A stretch of DNA of 64,000 nucleotides from Paramoeba atlantica (taxonomy: Eukaryota; Discosea), in contig CDRNVI010000039.1 of assembly GCA_977017575.1 (NCBI GenBank), forward strand, positions 496,001 to 560,000. The letters run 5' to 3'. The translations under genes and the position numbers were made by a program. Shown here piece after piece: positions 46,912 through 57,300 of this stretch (position 1 is the stretch's first letter; every line of letters starts with the position of its first letter). Below the pieces are notes generated by a model that made no database searches, was not told the DNA's origin, and was given only the letters and a program-made list of their open reading frames with translations.

Positions 46912-47324
46912 AGGGGCAAACTGACTCAGAAAAATTTCTTGGGCCGGCTTCCTACATGATTTTCTGTGATCAAGAGTGACCCGAAAGTACGATACCATTT
47001 TCTGCGCTCAAATCATGGCTTTCTCGCTCCCTAGAGCACGGGACAGTACTAAACTGTGCCTACCAATGCCACGTTCAGGTATGCGGAAACATGCGCTGCA
47101 GCCGACACGGCTATACATGCGCTGGTCAAGGTATGCGCGGACTGTGTTTTTGGAAGCAAACATCATAGAGCCCAATTTTATAGGATTTCTTTTCTATGTT
47201 TATAAAATCGGAGAAAAAACGATTTTTCCTCGTTTATTTGTCTGGCGAAGACCCAAAGAATAAGACTGTCGGAGAAACAAAAGAGCTACTGTGTTATTTA
47301 TACCACAGACTTTTATACAACGGG
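46912..47324. other. intergenic, nothing recognised
   Basis: About 410 bp. A plus-strand frame (46976-47263) has no recognisable content. The sequence becomes AT-rich again toward the next host gene. Confidence 0.35.
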
Positions 47325-48443
47325 CTAAAATACGCTTAGAAAGTATCTAAAGAATCGATACACTCCATTATGATCATCAGCATTGGTAGGAAAAAGTGTT
47401 CTCAGCAATAGGAAAATGGTTGATGAAGCTGTCGCCATGTTTGGAGAAACAGATGACACGCTCGATTCTCTCATAGATGATTTATATAATTTTTTCGCTA
47501 GGATCACCACAATTAAAGGCAGTACTCCGCTACGAGGCTTAGCTAATCGTTTGATTATCATGCTCGAAAAGTTTGAAAGCTTCCACCTCTGTCTACAGGT
47601 TGATATATTACGTGTTCTCTTCGTTGATTGAAAAGTTTGATCACCGTCAGGCCGGGGTGGTGTTTGAGCTGCAAGTATTGCGCGTAAAAACGCATCCTCA
47701 GACAAAAAACAAACGTTTTGCGATGCTTTATGCTGCATTAGACTGGCTTGTGATGCCCCTTTCGACTCCAAGACGGCCTTGTAATACTCGTCAAAGCGGC
47801 ACACATACGTGGCTTCGACTGCTTGTGTGTACTGAGCGTCAGAGAGTGGTAACAAAGTCCCGGGACGAGGTCCGACTTGGACTGCGAAACCTTGCAATGT
47901 GCATTTTTTGCGAAAAGGCCAAGTTCCGATGGTGTGTGTTCTGCAACCTTTTGAACGGTATCCAAACAAAGTGAAGTCAAAGTACTGCACTATGAGGTAT
48001 TGCGTTTTTGCCAAGGTCGAGAGTTGGGGAAGAAGAGCGGACGTTTCCCTTCCTCGTGCTTCGAGCATTTGTATGTATTTGTGAAACCCCAACACAAGTT
48101 CAGGACTGTGCAAAGAAATTGGATTTCCATCCGGAAGAAAAAAATTGCACATGAGTTCCGGAATAGGTCTCGATAAAAGAGGTACCCCATTCCTTTCAAA
48201 GCTTTCAGTGTTTTCTTGTATGTATTCCACAAGTCCTTTGTGACTTCCAGGAACTCGTGAAGGAATCCAATACTTTGGAGTTTGTCGCCAAAAAGTTTTT
48301 CTCAACGGCGTTAAATCATAACTAAACTGATTAATTCCAAACCAAGCTAATGGCACAAAAACACAGACAGCGGCCGTCCAGGAAGGTTTCAGAGATATTG
48401 GTAGATGTACTCCAATATTTTCGGTAATAGACTCACTGATCAT
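47325..48443 (-). CDS. Unknown protein with one membrane segment, 372 aa
   Basis: A 372-residue frame from ATG 48443. A hydrophobic segment (AAVCVFVPLAWFGINQF, about 24-40) is followed by a large soluble region with aromatic-rich blocks (KTFWRQTPKYWIPSRVPGS, LPDGNPISLHSPELVLGFH, CTLQGFAVQVGPRPGTLLPL). The C terminus is basic and Ser-rich. The layout suits a single-pass anchored protein of the mitochondrial inner membrane or ER, but no family is recognised. Strand and codon use match host neighbours. Confidence 0.6.
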   Translation of the reverse strand: MISESITENIGVHLPISLKPSWTAAVCVFVPLAWFGINQFSYDLTPLRKTFWRQTPKYWIPSRVPGSHKGLVEYIQENTESFERNGVPLLSRPIPELMCNFFLPDGNPISLHSPELVLGFHKYIQMLEARGRETSALLPQLSTLAKTQYLIVQYFDFTLFGYRSKGCRTHTIGTWPFRKKCTLQGFAVQVGPRPGTLLPLSDAQYTQAVEATYVCRFDEYYKAVLESKGASQASLMQHKASQNVCFLSEDAFLRAILAAQTPPRPDGDQTFQSTKRTRNISTCRQRWKLSNFSSMIIKRLAKPRSGVLPLIVVILAKKLYKSSMRESSVSSVSPNMATASSTIFLLLRTLFPTNADDHNGVYRFFRYFLSVF

Positions 48444-48833
48444 GTGCAGTCAGACAAAGGAATAACGCCATCAAACACAAATACTAAAAAATCGAAAACT
48501 ATGATAGGATCATAACAAGTTATTAATCCGGTATACTCCTTTTAGAGGTACGCTAAACTTCGCTACCCGACTCTCAAAACACACCTACACATTACTTTTC
48601 TCTAATACATTGCAAAAAGAAGCACATTGCTATCCAACTATTGGAAGTTTTACTAAAAATAATACGAGCTCGCAAGCCTCAGGTTTATTATCCTAGCGCC
48701 CAAGACAATTTCCTGACGTCTACTTCGGACATTCTACTTTCATACCAGGAATGTATATTGCGTCATGTATTACGCAAAACAAAAAGATCAGTCTTGGCTT
48801 TCAGTCATACCAAGAATGAGTTTAAGAAGGCGT
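48444..48833. other. intergenic, nothing recognised
   Basis: 390 bp between the FCP1-like gene's end and the 372-residue gene's start. A plus-strand open stretch at 48641-48850 lacks an ATG start and is antisense chance. Confidence 0.4.
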
Positions 48834-51788
48834 CTAAATCTCTTCCCTAGGCTCATGCTTTTCAGGCAAAATCAAGGAAGTGTCCTGCGTATTTGCTTCT
48901 CTAGTGGGGGACGCTGCGCGTAGCATCATATAGTGCTGATATTCCTGTAAAACGCAATATACGGTGTCAGCTTTTTCTAGTCTCTGAAGCCAAGATACTG
49001 TTTCCTTCAGAACAGAATCGTTCTTGTAGTCAAATTTCCACGAAGGGACAGGGTAGGCGTTCCGCACGTTTAGTACATAAGACGCGGGAGTATCATCGAT
49101 GATAAAAACGCTACTAAGGTCCCCAAAATGAATGTCCCGTAGTTTATGCAGAAGATCTTTTACATAAGACGCATGTAGACCTGGGCCTGAAAACTTTGTA
49201 CAATGTTCCCGGCTAAAAATTCTCAGAGGCGAGAACTCTGGATACACATGCTGCTGTACCAATTTTATCACTTTGTCAGCGTATTGCGTCGTCCCTGCGG
49301 TAAAGACTGCGACATGAAATTGTGATACCATGTATTCCAAAAATGACCGCAGATGGGGACGAAAGTGGAGGTAGAACCACTCTGACTCGCTTGTTCTAAG
49401 CACAATGGACGACCTAGCTTCCATTTTTCTAGTTGTGTGTAATATGGTGTGGTCAAGATCCAGCACAAGGAGCTTACGTTGTGGTCTACCCCTTGACACC
49501 CGGAAGCCCTGTTCGGAGTCTTCTTTTCGTGTAAGAGAATCCCCTAGGTTCATAATATCAAGTCCTGGTGTGTACAAAAGCTCCGACTTGGCGCGGAGCG
49601 GAGGTGACCAGCTTGCTCCTTGTCTCTCTTTTGTAAGAAAAGATGTTGTACTTTGTGAATGAGTTAGAGCTGGGGAGGCAAATAAACGACCGAAAATAGG
49701 GGAAGACAGCGAAAGCGGGTTACTAAGCTCCTTGCGTACGTGCTCTAAAGAAGACTCCAAAATGCATCTCTTATCCTCAGGTAAGTCTGGCAACACAAGG
49801 TGGAATTGTATATTAGGAGAAAGTGAATTCACCATTTCGATTCCCTGTAATCTTAAGAAGGCGACGGCTAGCATCCTCGGGAGTTGCGCTATGGCTGAAA
49901 AATACGCTGAATCTGCCTGTAAATCGATTTCGTGCATACGATGCCCAAGCTTGTAAGTTAATAATTTTTGTACACGAAATGTAACTGTGCAAAGTCGTGC
50001 TTCTTCGTGATGTTGTGCATATTGATGAGCTTGCCTGACCATACGAAGTAGTGCTACGTCGACAGTTTTTTGTAGAGCTATTTCCATTGCCAAATTTTTG
50101 GTTGATCGATCTGCCGTTCCAAAGATGTTATCAATTTCTATGCCACAAGACATTTCTCTTCGATGAATTCCAAAATCGGGGAGTGTGGTGAATCCAACCT
50201 GAGGTGTTTCGTTCATACTACTGACGATGTCTGACATCGACAATGGGGCATCCACCTCTTCCTCTCCGATCGGAGAGGGAATTTCATCTTCGTGCTTTTC
50301 CATTGGTACATTTTGCGGAGAAGTATCAATCAAACCGTGCTTAGAGTCTGTCGAGCTCTTCTTGGACTCGTACACCAAAAGCTCGGATAACAGCACATCA
50401 TCTTCTATCTGACTTACCCGAACCTTTTGTTGAACGAAATTTCGCACGTGCGCATTTGTCTTAAGCTCCACATTTTTCGGATCGGCAAGAGCAGCACATA
50501 ATCTCTCCTTCCATTGATGCAGAAAATGTTTCTTATTAGAGGATTCGTCTATTCCAGATTCTTCCAGGTGCACTGATGGACGAACGCGTATCAATTCAAC
50601 TATAAATGGGGGCCGTCTTTGTAAGAGATCCATGTATTGAGCGACCGTTTTAGTGATGCCTCCTATCATCATGTCGATTCCCACTTCAGAATCCAGTTCT
50701 GTACCTGCCTGCGAAAAATCTTCTGTCTTATCCTCATGAGGGGCAAATAGGTAAATTTTCAAAACTTCTACCCAAGGATTCGTGATGTAAAGGCTGAGCA
50801 AGTGACTTAGACGAGTCGTCAGTGCAAAAAAGGAAGTTCGTTTCATTAAGTTCGCGAACACGCAGGGCGCAATGTCGTCATACAGACTATCCTGATATAA
50901 GGTCTCCGGTTTCACAACTTCTGGTGCTGTGGCGAACTCCATAGATTCTTCCCATTGAAGCTCTATCTTTTCCAAAAAGCGTTGCACATGCAGAACAACA
51001 TCTTGCACTTTCATGCCCGCTGGTTTATCACTGTGCACATGGGTATCTCGCGCTTCGGTAAGCCGGACCATCGAGTGCAGGGTGTTATCTACGGGATGGC
51101 TTGGCTTTTTTACGGTCATTGGCAGTTGGTGAACTGTTCCATTGGGTTGTGTACCATGTGGTCCTGAAGTTTCGGTTTCTTTCCATGCATGCACCATGCG
51201 AGGCGTGCTGACTGTACGGAGTTTTTTACTCCTCATTTTAGGTCGCGATGATTCCATGGCAACAGTATTCCCTTTATGGGAAATATTTCTAGACAGGACC
51301 GGCGGAAACGACTTCGTGGGAAGTATTGGTGTTGGCGAAACGGATGGTAGATTGCCCAATGAGGGAACAGTGTCTCTCTCTATGTTGCTGAATTCGAATA
51401 ATGCGGATTGTGTGGTAATCGGATGTACTTTCTCCACATCACGTTTGATTGCCGAATTTAACTGGGAGAGTGATCGATCTATGTTTGAGGAATCTTCAGT
51501 TTGCATATGGTCCATGGTGTCGGAACTTTTGGAAGGTTTAGCGTATGATTTTTCCCCTTCAGCGGAATATCGTGTTATCGAATTGCTGTGACAATGTGTT
51601 CGGGCAGAAAATCTTCGCCTCTTTGTATCTCTATGCTCCAGAGGAGTGCGGTTGACGGAATCCTCGTCTGAATTCCTGACATAAGGAACGTGCCATTGCG
51701 CGCCCGATAAACTTGACAATCCTCTCTTTGTTAAGCAGTACTCACTTGAGGACAAAACAATCAAGGAGAACAAGAATATTGATACCAT
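48834..51788 (-). CDS. FCP1/SCP-type phosphatase with long N-terminal extension
   Basis: A 984-residue protein whose C-terminal part (from about residue 770) is an FCP1-homology domain: LVLDLDHTILHTT with the catalytic D-x-D-x-T, FYLHFRPHLRSFLEYM, AVFTAGTTQYADKV and VFIIDDTP. Such enzymes dephosphorylate the Pol II C-terminal domain or related Ser/Thr substrates. No BRCT domain follows, in contrast to FCP1 proper. The 750-residue extension is poorly conserved, with a partly helical region (KVQDVVLHVQRFLEKIELQW) around 270-420. Oddly, the first ATG (51788) opens MVSIFLFSLIVLSSSEYC, which looks like a signal peptide, unexpected for a nuclear phosphatase. A later ATG could be the true start. Confidence 0.8.
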   Translation of the reverse strand: MVSIFLFSLIVLSSSEYCLTKRGLSSLSGAQWHVPYVRNSDEDSVNRTPLEHRDTKRRRFSARTHCHSNSITRYSAEGEKSYAKPSKSSDTMDHMQTEDSSNIDRSLSQLNSAIKRDVEKVHPITTQSALFEFSNIERDTVPSLGNLPSVSPTPILPTKSFPPVLSRNISHKGNTVAMESSRPKMRSKKLRTVSTPRMVHAWKETETSGPHGTQPNGTVHQLPMTVKKPSHPVDNTLHSMVRLTEARDTHVHSDKPAGMKVQDVVLHVQRFLEKIELQWEESMEFATAPEVVKPETLYQDSLYDDIAPCVFANLMKRTSFFALTTRLSHLLSLYITNPWVEVLKIYLFAPHEDKTEDFSQAGTELDSEVGIDMMIGGITKTVAQYMDLLQRRPPFIVELIRVRPSVHLEESGIDESSNKKHFLHQWKERLCAALADPKNVELKTNAHVRNFVQQKVRVSQIEDDVLLSELLVYESKKSSTDSKHGLIDTSPQNVPMEKHEDEIPSPIGEEEVDAPLSMSDIVSSMNETPQVGFTTLPDFGIHRREMSCGIEIDNIFGTADRSTKNLAMEIALQKTVDVALLRMVRQAHQYAQHHEEARLCTVTFRVQKLLTYKLGHRMHEIDLQADSAYFSAIAQLPRMLAVAFLRLQGIEMVNSLSPNIQFHLVLPDLPEDKRCILESSLEHVRKELSNPLSLSSPIFGRLFASPALTHSQSTTSFLTKERQGASWSPPLRAKSELLYTPGLDIMNLGDSLTRKEDSEQGFRVSRGRPQRKLLVLDLDHTILHTTRKMEARSSIVLRTSESEWFYLHFRPHLRSFLEYMVSQFHVAVFTAGTTQYADKVIKLVQQHVYPEFSPLRIFSREHCTKFSGPGLHASYVKDLLHKLRDIHFGDLSSVFIIDDTPASYVLNVRNAYPVPSWKFDYKNDSVLKETVSWLQRLEKADTVYCVLQEYQHYMMLRAASPTREANTQDTSLILPEKHEPREEI

Positions 51789-52117
51789 AGTGCTACTTCG
51801 ATGTCTCACGGACGATGTTCTGCCGCACTACTAGTTGCATAAGCGAGAAGGCGTAAATACCAAGATGTTCAAAGGTAAAAGTTTCTAAATGAATAAAATA
51901 AAACTTCATGGTAGTTTTGAAGTAATGTGACTGGATTCTATTATCCAATTATTTTTGGGAACTCAAGAAAAATTGGTGTGCAAGACATTACCCTGATCTA
52001 CGTACAGGTTATAAATGCTGATCAAAAATATAGCCACTTGTTGTCTGAATCTTTCGTTGTCCTGCATCGCAATTATTTTTTGTGCATCAGCACAAAAATT
52101 CGAAATGCGGACGTCAT
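51789..52117. other. intergenic, nothing recognised
   Basis: 329 bp between the end of the 238-residue gene and the FCP1-like start. No gene on either strand is supported. Confidence 0.4.
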
Positions 52118-52834
52118 TCAAAGAAGCACAGATTGTATGCCACGTCTGGCAAGAGGACGAATATTCAGAGAGCGAAGGAGTGCTATTTGTGATTCTGAGA
52201 GGGAAGGCAGTCGAAATCCGGCGTACAAATAGACAGGTTTGGAAAATACTGCTTTCCAAAGAGCCGTGCCTCTTTCATCCTTCGAATTTTGTTGATAGTG
52301 ATGGAACCACAAGGTCTCCGCATGCCACTTTCTTATATCCTTAACTTCGAAACCATTCCAGGTAGTGAAAAAGGCGCTAGCTTTCTCACCCCTCAATAGG
52401 CCGTCTGGAAAGCTATTATTGGACACGTGAACACGCCACGAATCGGGAAGTGTATTGTTAAATTTATCGAGGAGATTAAACTCAGTAAAGTGGACGCGTA
52501 CCTTATTCTGCTTTGAAAACACTAACCCTTTGTCTAATTCTGATATTTGAAAAGGTTCTATAGGATAGGCGTTGCATATCGCCAAGGCAACTTCGTAGGT
52601 GCGATAATTCCAAGTGTATCTGTTTGGCATATTGTATACATATTCCGGCCGGTGGTATTTCTTAAGCTCTTCGAGGGTTTCTATAAAATAGCGATTGTCA
52701 TGTACCACTGCTTTATTTAGCACGTGCAAGCTACTGAACGCGCGTTCATCCATATTTCTCGTTAGCGTCCTGCCCGGGGAGGCAGGGTCTCTTACAGTAA
52801 TCTCAACATAGTCCCCGATTGCGATTGAACCCAT
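52118..52834 (-). CDS. Unknown protein, 238 aa
   Basis: A 238-residue frame from ATG 52834, apparently soluble. It opens with a beta-rich stretch (AIGDYVEITVRDPASPGR), then aromatic-rich segments (YVYNMPNRYTWNYRTYEVAL; WHAETLWFHHYQQ) and a Leu-rich end (SESQIALLRSLNIRPL). No family is recognised; the mix of Tyr, Trp and His suggests a folded globular enzyme or binding protein. Gap of about 200 bp to the next gene upstream. Confidence 0.6.
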   Translation of the reverse strand: MGSIAIGDYVEITVRDPASPGRTLTRNMDERAFSSLHVLNKAVVHDNRYFIETLEELKKYHRPEYVYNMPNRYTWNYRTYEVALAICNAYPIEPFQISELDKGLVFSKQNKVRVHFTEFNLLDKFNNTLPDSWRVHVSNNSFPDGLLRGEKASAFFTTWNGFEVKDIRKWHAETLWFHHYQQNSKDERGTALWKAVFSKPVYLYAGFRLPSLSESQIALLRSLNIRPLARRGIQSVLL

Positions 52835-53034
52835 TTTCTAGAAATTGTACGAAACTATTTTTTCATTAAAATGAGTAGCGCTACACTTAAAACCCGATTC
52901 AGTCATTGATTTCGAATGTAGTCCATGCAATTGCTATCAATAAATAAGAAATTTAAATGCGAAAAATAAACATTTAGTGTTCGGCAATAATTAGAGATAT
53001 GCAAGGAAGAGTGCAATAAGATTCAAAAAATCTG

Positions 53035-56000
53035 TTACACGACATTCATTTGTTCCAAAAACGAACATTTTTCGTTGTACGCGCCATTTAGATAAGAAGA
53101 AGTGAGCTGCATTTTCAGTACTGAATTTCTTTCACTTTTTGTTTCAACTTCCTGAACAGTTTGTCGCATTGCTTGATTTAAAATAAGAAACTTTTCCTTT
53201 TCCAGTGCATACTCCATCACAAGCTTTGAATGACATCCCAACATGAAATTTTTCCTTGTCGTGACGAACTCGAGGAAAGCGTTTCCATCCAACTTTAGTT
53301 CCAACCGAAGGGCGCGCCGAAGCTTCGAAAGTGAATTCCTCTCGGACAGCAACAACACTATTTCAGAGTTCTGTTCTTTGCAGTTCGGGCAGCGCGAAAA
53401 TTGTCCCCTTTGACATTCGGCATCCTGCCACACGGAACCACAAGTCTGACAAGTGCGTTCGCTTTTCTCGCTACAGCACAAATTATGTACCCCCAGAGAT
53501 TCGCCACAACGAAGTTGTTTATAGTGCGGCACACTTTCATACGTAAATTCCTTCTCCAAGATGTTATATCCGGTCAGCACGTGGTCACCTTCACAGCCCA
53601 TTGACAACAAAACGGGAACTTCGCACTTTCCACAGCTTTCCCCGCATGATTTAAAGCACACGTGGTTGCAAGAGGGAAAGGAGCGACCACAGGGGTAGGG
53701 ACAGCGTTCTGTGGCACACAATCCGTTGCATTCCCTACACAGGCGTGTACAGATGTGGGACATCTCTTTTAAACTGCTCTCCCCGTGCGAACCAGAGTTG
53801 CCATATCCCTCGCAGGAGTATGAACGTCCACACATTCGATTACAAAAGGTGACGCGCTCCGGGAATTCAACTATGAGATAATCTCGTGAATGTCTTGTGT
53901 CCTTATGGAGAGGAGAAGCGAGTTCTTCAGTAGCGTCCAGAAACACTGGGAAAAAGGATTGCTTTGGGTGTCGAATGCATCGGAGGTAAAGAGCAGGACT
54001 TACATAAGTGGAAATCCAATGCTTAGCTCTCGCGAGAGCTGTTTCGGAGTCGGGGACTGTTCCCCGGCTCTTAGATGGAGGAAATCGGGATGGGCAGAGG
54101 TGCGCTCTTTGCCAGCGTTTACTACAAACCACAAAGGCAGCTTTCCTTGCCGTGCGAAACAGAATTGAAATCCATTGTATAGTGTGGTGTGACGCAGAGT
54201 CCTCGACATGTAGCACAATGGCATCGGTGGCGTGCATTCTTTGTTGGAAAAAGTTCCGGATGGCTATCTTGGGAGATTGTATCTCACTTTCCAAGCTTTG
54301 TGCCACGAACTTCTGCCCGATTAAGGCAACAGTCTCGAAGGCCTCACACTTAGCTAAGTAAACGCTTAACTGCGAAGCCATTTTCCAAGAAACTGTGTCA
54401 TCAGATGCAGCACAAGTCCAAATCAAAATGTTTCCAAGAGAACTAGGAATAGCTGTTGGTTCTATAGACGCTATTTGCGCAGGTGGTCGCGCACGAATGT
54501 CATTATTTTCATATTTCATGTTCAAATCCACATCCGAAGAGAACCACACCTCAAATGAACGGAGAAAACGACTTATTGAAGGTGCAATGTCAATTTGATG
54601 GTCCACAGAACCTTTTCGAAAATCTGACGACGATTCTGAATATTTTTGTTCGGACACTTTTGTGGTCAATGAAGACTTGAAGACTAAATCACAACCACTG
54701 GATTCTAATTTCTGATTTCTTATTTGCTTGGGACGAAACAACGGCTCGAGGCTGGATACTGACAGAGGAGAGTACGTGAGGTTTACCATTACTAAGCAAG
54801 GTCTTAGTACTCGACTCATCGACAGTGAATGTGACATAAACAAATCGACGTAAGGGACCTCGAAAATAGTGGGAGATTTCATAATTCGGCTGGCGGCAAG
54901 CCTCTTGAAACCAAGCTCTTCAACAACCCCATGTAACGAATGTTGCTCCTTTTTGACTGCCTCATACCATTCCCTTAGTCTGTGCGCATAATGAGCAAGA
55001 CATAATTCGAAAAATGCTATTTTATCTTCCATTTTCTCACTCTTTGAAGGAAACAATGGAAGCGGAGGCAACACCGTTGAACTTGAAGGCACTGGAGGTA
55101 TGCAAAACAAAGGAGAAACGTTTAATTCGGAATAATTACAAGCATGATCGATATCACTTGTTGCATGTAACCACGAGAAAAGGGCTTGTTCACTTACTTC
55201 TCCCATGTGTTCGATAGCCTGACCCTTGGGTATTACACATCTAATGGCATTGATCAGGAACATAAATTCGTCGTTCGAGGGTTGTGATGTCAACTCGATG
55301 CAACTTCCCCACAGACTCTTTCCTATTTCATTTCTTAATTTCATTAAGGAATGTCCGTATCTGTCGAGATATGGATGTCTAGAAGTCAATCTAAAGCTTT
55401 CGAACATTTCTTCATCGTAAGTAAAAGGATCGGGAATAACGTTGTCTTTTCGGAGCTCAGCCATATCACAGATCTCCGCGTCGCATTGTGTCGCGTCTTG
55501 CGCTCGTTCGACTACTCGAATAAAAGTCATTTCATGCTGTAGATTGTCCATTTGTTCCATTGTTTGCACTAATTCAGAAGAATGTTTCAGAGCGCATGAT
55601 AGCGTTTTGGTCTCTGATATTAGTTTAACAGAAGAAGATGTCTTTTTAGCTACGAGCGGAAGTTGCCGGCGAGCTGCCCTCCATCGATCATGGACAGTCC
55701 TTATATTATATCTCCTGTTTGGGCAGCGATTACTCTCCCCGGCTTGGCTGATATGCTGATCCTCATCATTACTTGCACTATGATCATCTACTTTGTTCAT
55801 CACGTCTGCATTATCTAATTGGAAATCGGAGTCTTTATCGGACGACTGCCTCTCATTATTTGCGCACGATCCATTTTCCTGTACGACCCAAGTATGTCTT
55901 CTTAATACTGGCGCGAGCACATCTTCTTCCTCTATTAAAAGACAGCGCAATTCATAATCCGATCCTGGTAAATGTTTATCACATTTGCCCTCAGAGTTTA

Positions 56001-57300
56001 CTCCAGGCGTCACACTGGCTACTTCGTTATGACTTTCTCCATGGAGACCCTGCGCCTTTCTTTCCTCCATTTTCTTACCATTCGAACCCACACATCCTTT
56101 CTTCTCAGTCGCGAAGGACGCGGCGGCCACTGAGGAGAGAACTGCTGCTTGCAACAATGTGCCAAACTCCTGCGGGGAACTGTTGATCAAACACATGATA
56201 TTGTTTTGTACGTTGTAGGAGCCAAACCAAAAAAGTGCGTAGTAGTGATTCTCTTGATCCTTTTTTGAATGAGTCGCTGAGGTATGGCAATTTGTAGGAC
56301 CCTGATCGGTTTCTAACGAGTGCTGACGGATACCCACAATATAGTGTGCGTATCGCGTGTTGTGGTTACATCGAATACAGAGCGTCCCGTCACTTTTGAT
56401 GCCGATCACTTCAAAAGGAATCTGCACACATTTAGTGCTGCTATAGAAAGTTTTGAGCAAAGTGAAATACGAATCTCGCTCGCCTGGAAAAGGTAGTTCA
56501 GGTACATGCTGCACCAACGTGTTCCACGAGCAGTTCGAGAAAAAGTATTCAATAACATCTTTAGGCATCTCTTTGGACACAAAATCATCCTGGCCTTTGC
56601 AGAAATTTAAATCATTTTCCTCTGCAAGCCTCAGAACAGAAGTATATCTCAGATTTGGAAAGATCTTGAAGTGATTTTCCAGGAAAGTGAGGCATCTTTC
56701 TCGAATAAATCTATCCCCTGTGCACTGACTTACTCGTTGGACAATATGTCGAGCGCTGTACGGAAATCCTGAGTAATGCAAGCAGTAAACTATGTTAAAT
56801 AAAATTTCCTGTAAATTTGTAAGCTCATTACTTTTTTTTGAAGTGCGAAGAAATTGAAGAAAGGCAGAAAAACTGTGAAATCCGGCATTCCATATGTAGC
56901 TGGCTTGCTCTATTCCTGGCATCGCTTTAGCCCAATTTAACAGAAAGTCCTGAACAGTTTCAAAATCCATTAATTTGTATTGTAAAGCCGCATAAACACT
57001 CCTACCACTATCACAGTTAGTAGGTTGCAATAATATAGTGTCCCCAGGGAGGAATCCCGAAGCATTTTTTGGTGCAGTCACGGACACAATTTTTGTATCT
57101 TTAGTAGGCTCAACACATTCCTGGGACTTTAGGGCCGATAATGCCTCGTTAAATTCGCAGGTAGACACCTGGACTAAATAATTACATGCAGGCCATTTCG
57201 TATCTCCTGCGCATCCTTTAACTTGCAAGCTGGATGGTACACTCATTTTTTCTACGATGCTTCCTTTACAATGACCAATTAGTGGGCAAACAAGCAGCAT
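53035..57300 (-). CDS. Large protein with NFX1-like Cys-rich repeats
   Basis: A 1421-residue protein. The C-terminal region (about 1147-1310) is Cys/His-rich: CTRLCRECNGLC, CPYPCGRSFPSCNHVCFKSC, GESCGKC and later CQTCGSVWQDAEC and CPNCKEQ, an arrangement like NFX1-type zinc fingers. In NFX1/ZNFX1 proteins these accompany RING or helicase domains, but I see no Walker motif or complete helicase here. The N terminus is helical (DFLLNWAKAMPGIEQASY, VYCLHYSGFPYSARHIVQRV); the middle is charged and poorly ordered. A role in RNA surveillance or ubiquitin transfer is possible but unproven. ATG at residue 19 (MSVPSSLQVK) is an alternative start. Confidence 0.65.
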   Translation of the reverse strand: MLLVCPLIGHCKGSIVEKMSVPSSLQVKGCAGDTKWPACNYLVQVSTCEFNEALSALKSQECVEPTKDTKIVSVTAPKNASGFLPGDTILLQPTNCDSGRSVYAALQYKLMDFETVQDFLLNWAKAMPGIEQASYIWNAGFHSFSAFLQFLRTSKKSNELTNLQEILFNIVYCLHYSGFPYSARHIVQRVSQCTGDRFIRERCLTFLENHFKIFPNLRYTSVLRLAEENDLNFCKGQDDFVSKEMPKDVIEYFFSNCSWNTLVQHVPELPFPGERDSYFTLLKTFYSSTKCVQIPFEVIGIKSDGTLCIRCNHNTRYAHYIVGIRQHSLETDQGPTNCHTSATHSKKDQENHYYALFWFGSYNVQNNIMCLINSSPQEFGTLLQAAVLSSVAAASFATEKKGCVGSNGKKMEERKAQGLHGESHNEVASVTPGVNSEGKCDKHLPGSDYELRCLLIEEEDVLAPVLRRHTWVVQENGSCANNERQSSDKDSDFQLDNADVMNKVDDHSASNDEDQHISQAGESNRCPNRRYNIRTVHDRWRAARRQLPLVAKKTSSSVKLISETKTLSCALKHSSELVQTMEQMDNLQHEMTFIRVVERAQDATQCDAEICDMAELRKDNVIPDPFTYDEEMFESFRLTSRHPYLDRYGHSLMKLRNEIGKSLWGSCIELTSQPSNDEFMFLINAIRCVIPKGQAIEHMGEVSEQALFSWLHATSDIDHACNYSELNVSPLFCIPPVPSSSTVLPPLPLFPSKSEKMEDKIAFFELCLAHYAHRLREWYEAVKKEQHSLHGVVEELGFKRLAASRIMKSPTIFEVPYVDLFMSHSLSMSRVLRPCLVMVNLTYSPLSVSSLEPLFRPKQIRNQKLESSGCDLVFKSSLTTKVSEQKYSESSSDFRKGSVDHQIDIAPSISRFLRSFEVWFSSDVDLNMKYENNDIRARPPAQIASIEPTAIPSSLGNILIWTCAASDDTVSWKMASQLSVYLAKCEAFETVALIGQKFVAQSLESEIQSPKIAIRNFFQQRMHATDAIVLHVEDSASHHTIQWISILFRTARKAAFVVCSKRWQRAHLCPSRFPPSKSRGTVPDSETALARAKHWISTYVSPALYLRCIRHPKQSFFPVFLDATEELASPLHKDTRHSRDYLIVEFPERVTFCNRMCGRSYSCEGYGNSGSHGESSLKEMSHICTRLCRECNGLCATERCPYPCGRSFPSCNHVCFKSCGESCGKCEVPVLLSMGCEGDHVLTGYNILEKEFTYESVPHYKQLRCGESLGVHNLCCSEKSERTCQTCGSVWQDAECQRGQFSRCPNCKEQNSEIVLLLSERNSLSKLRRALRLELKLDGNAFLEFVTTRKNFMLGCHSKLVMEYALEKEKFLILNQAMRQTVQEVETKSERNSVLKMQLTSSYLNGAYNEKCSFLEQMNVV

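Noticed and set aside
52015-52344. 109-codon plus-strand open frame with a signal-like start
   Set aside because: Overlaps the 238-residue gene on the opposite strand and lacks recognisable content; possible but not supported.
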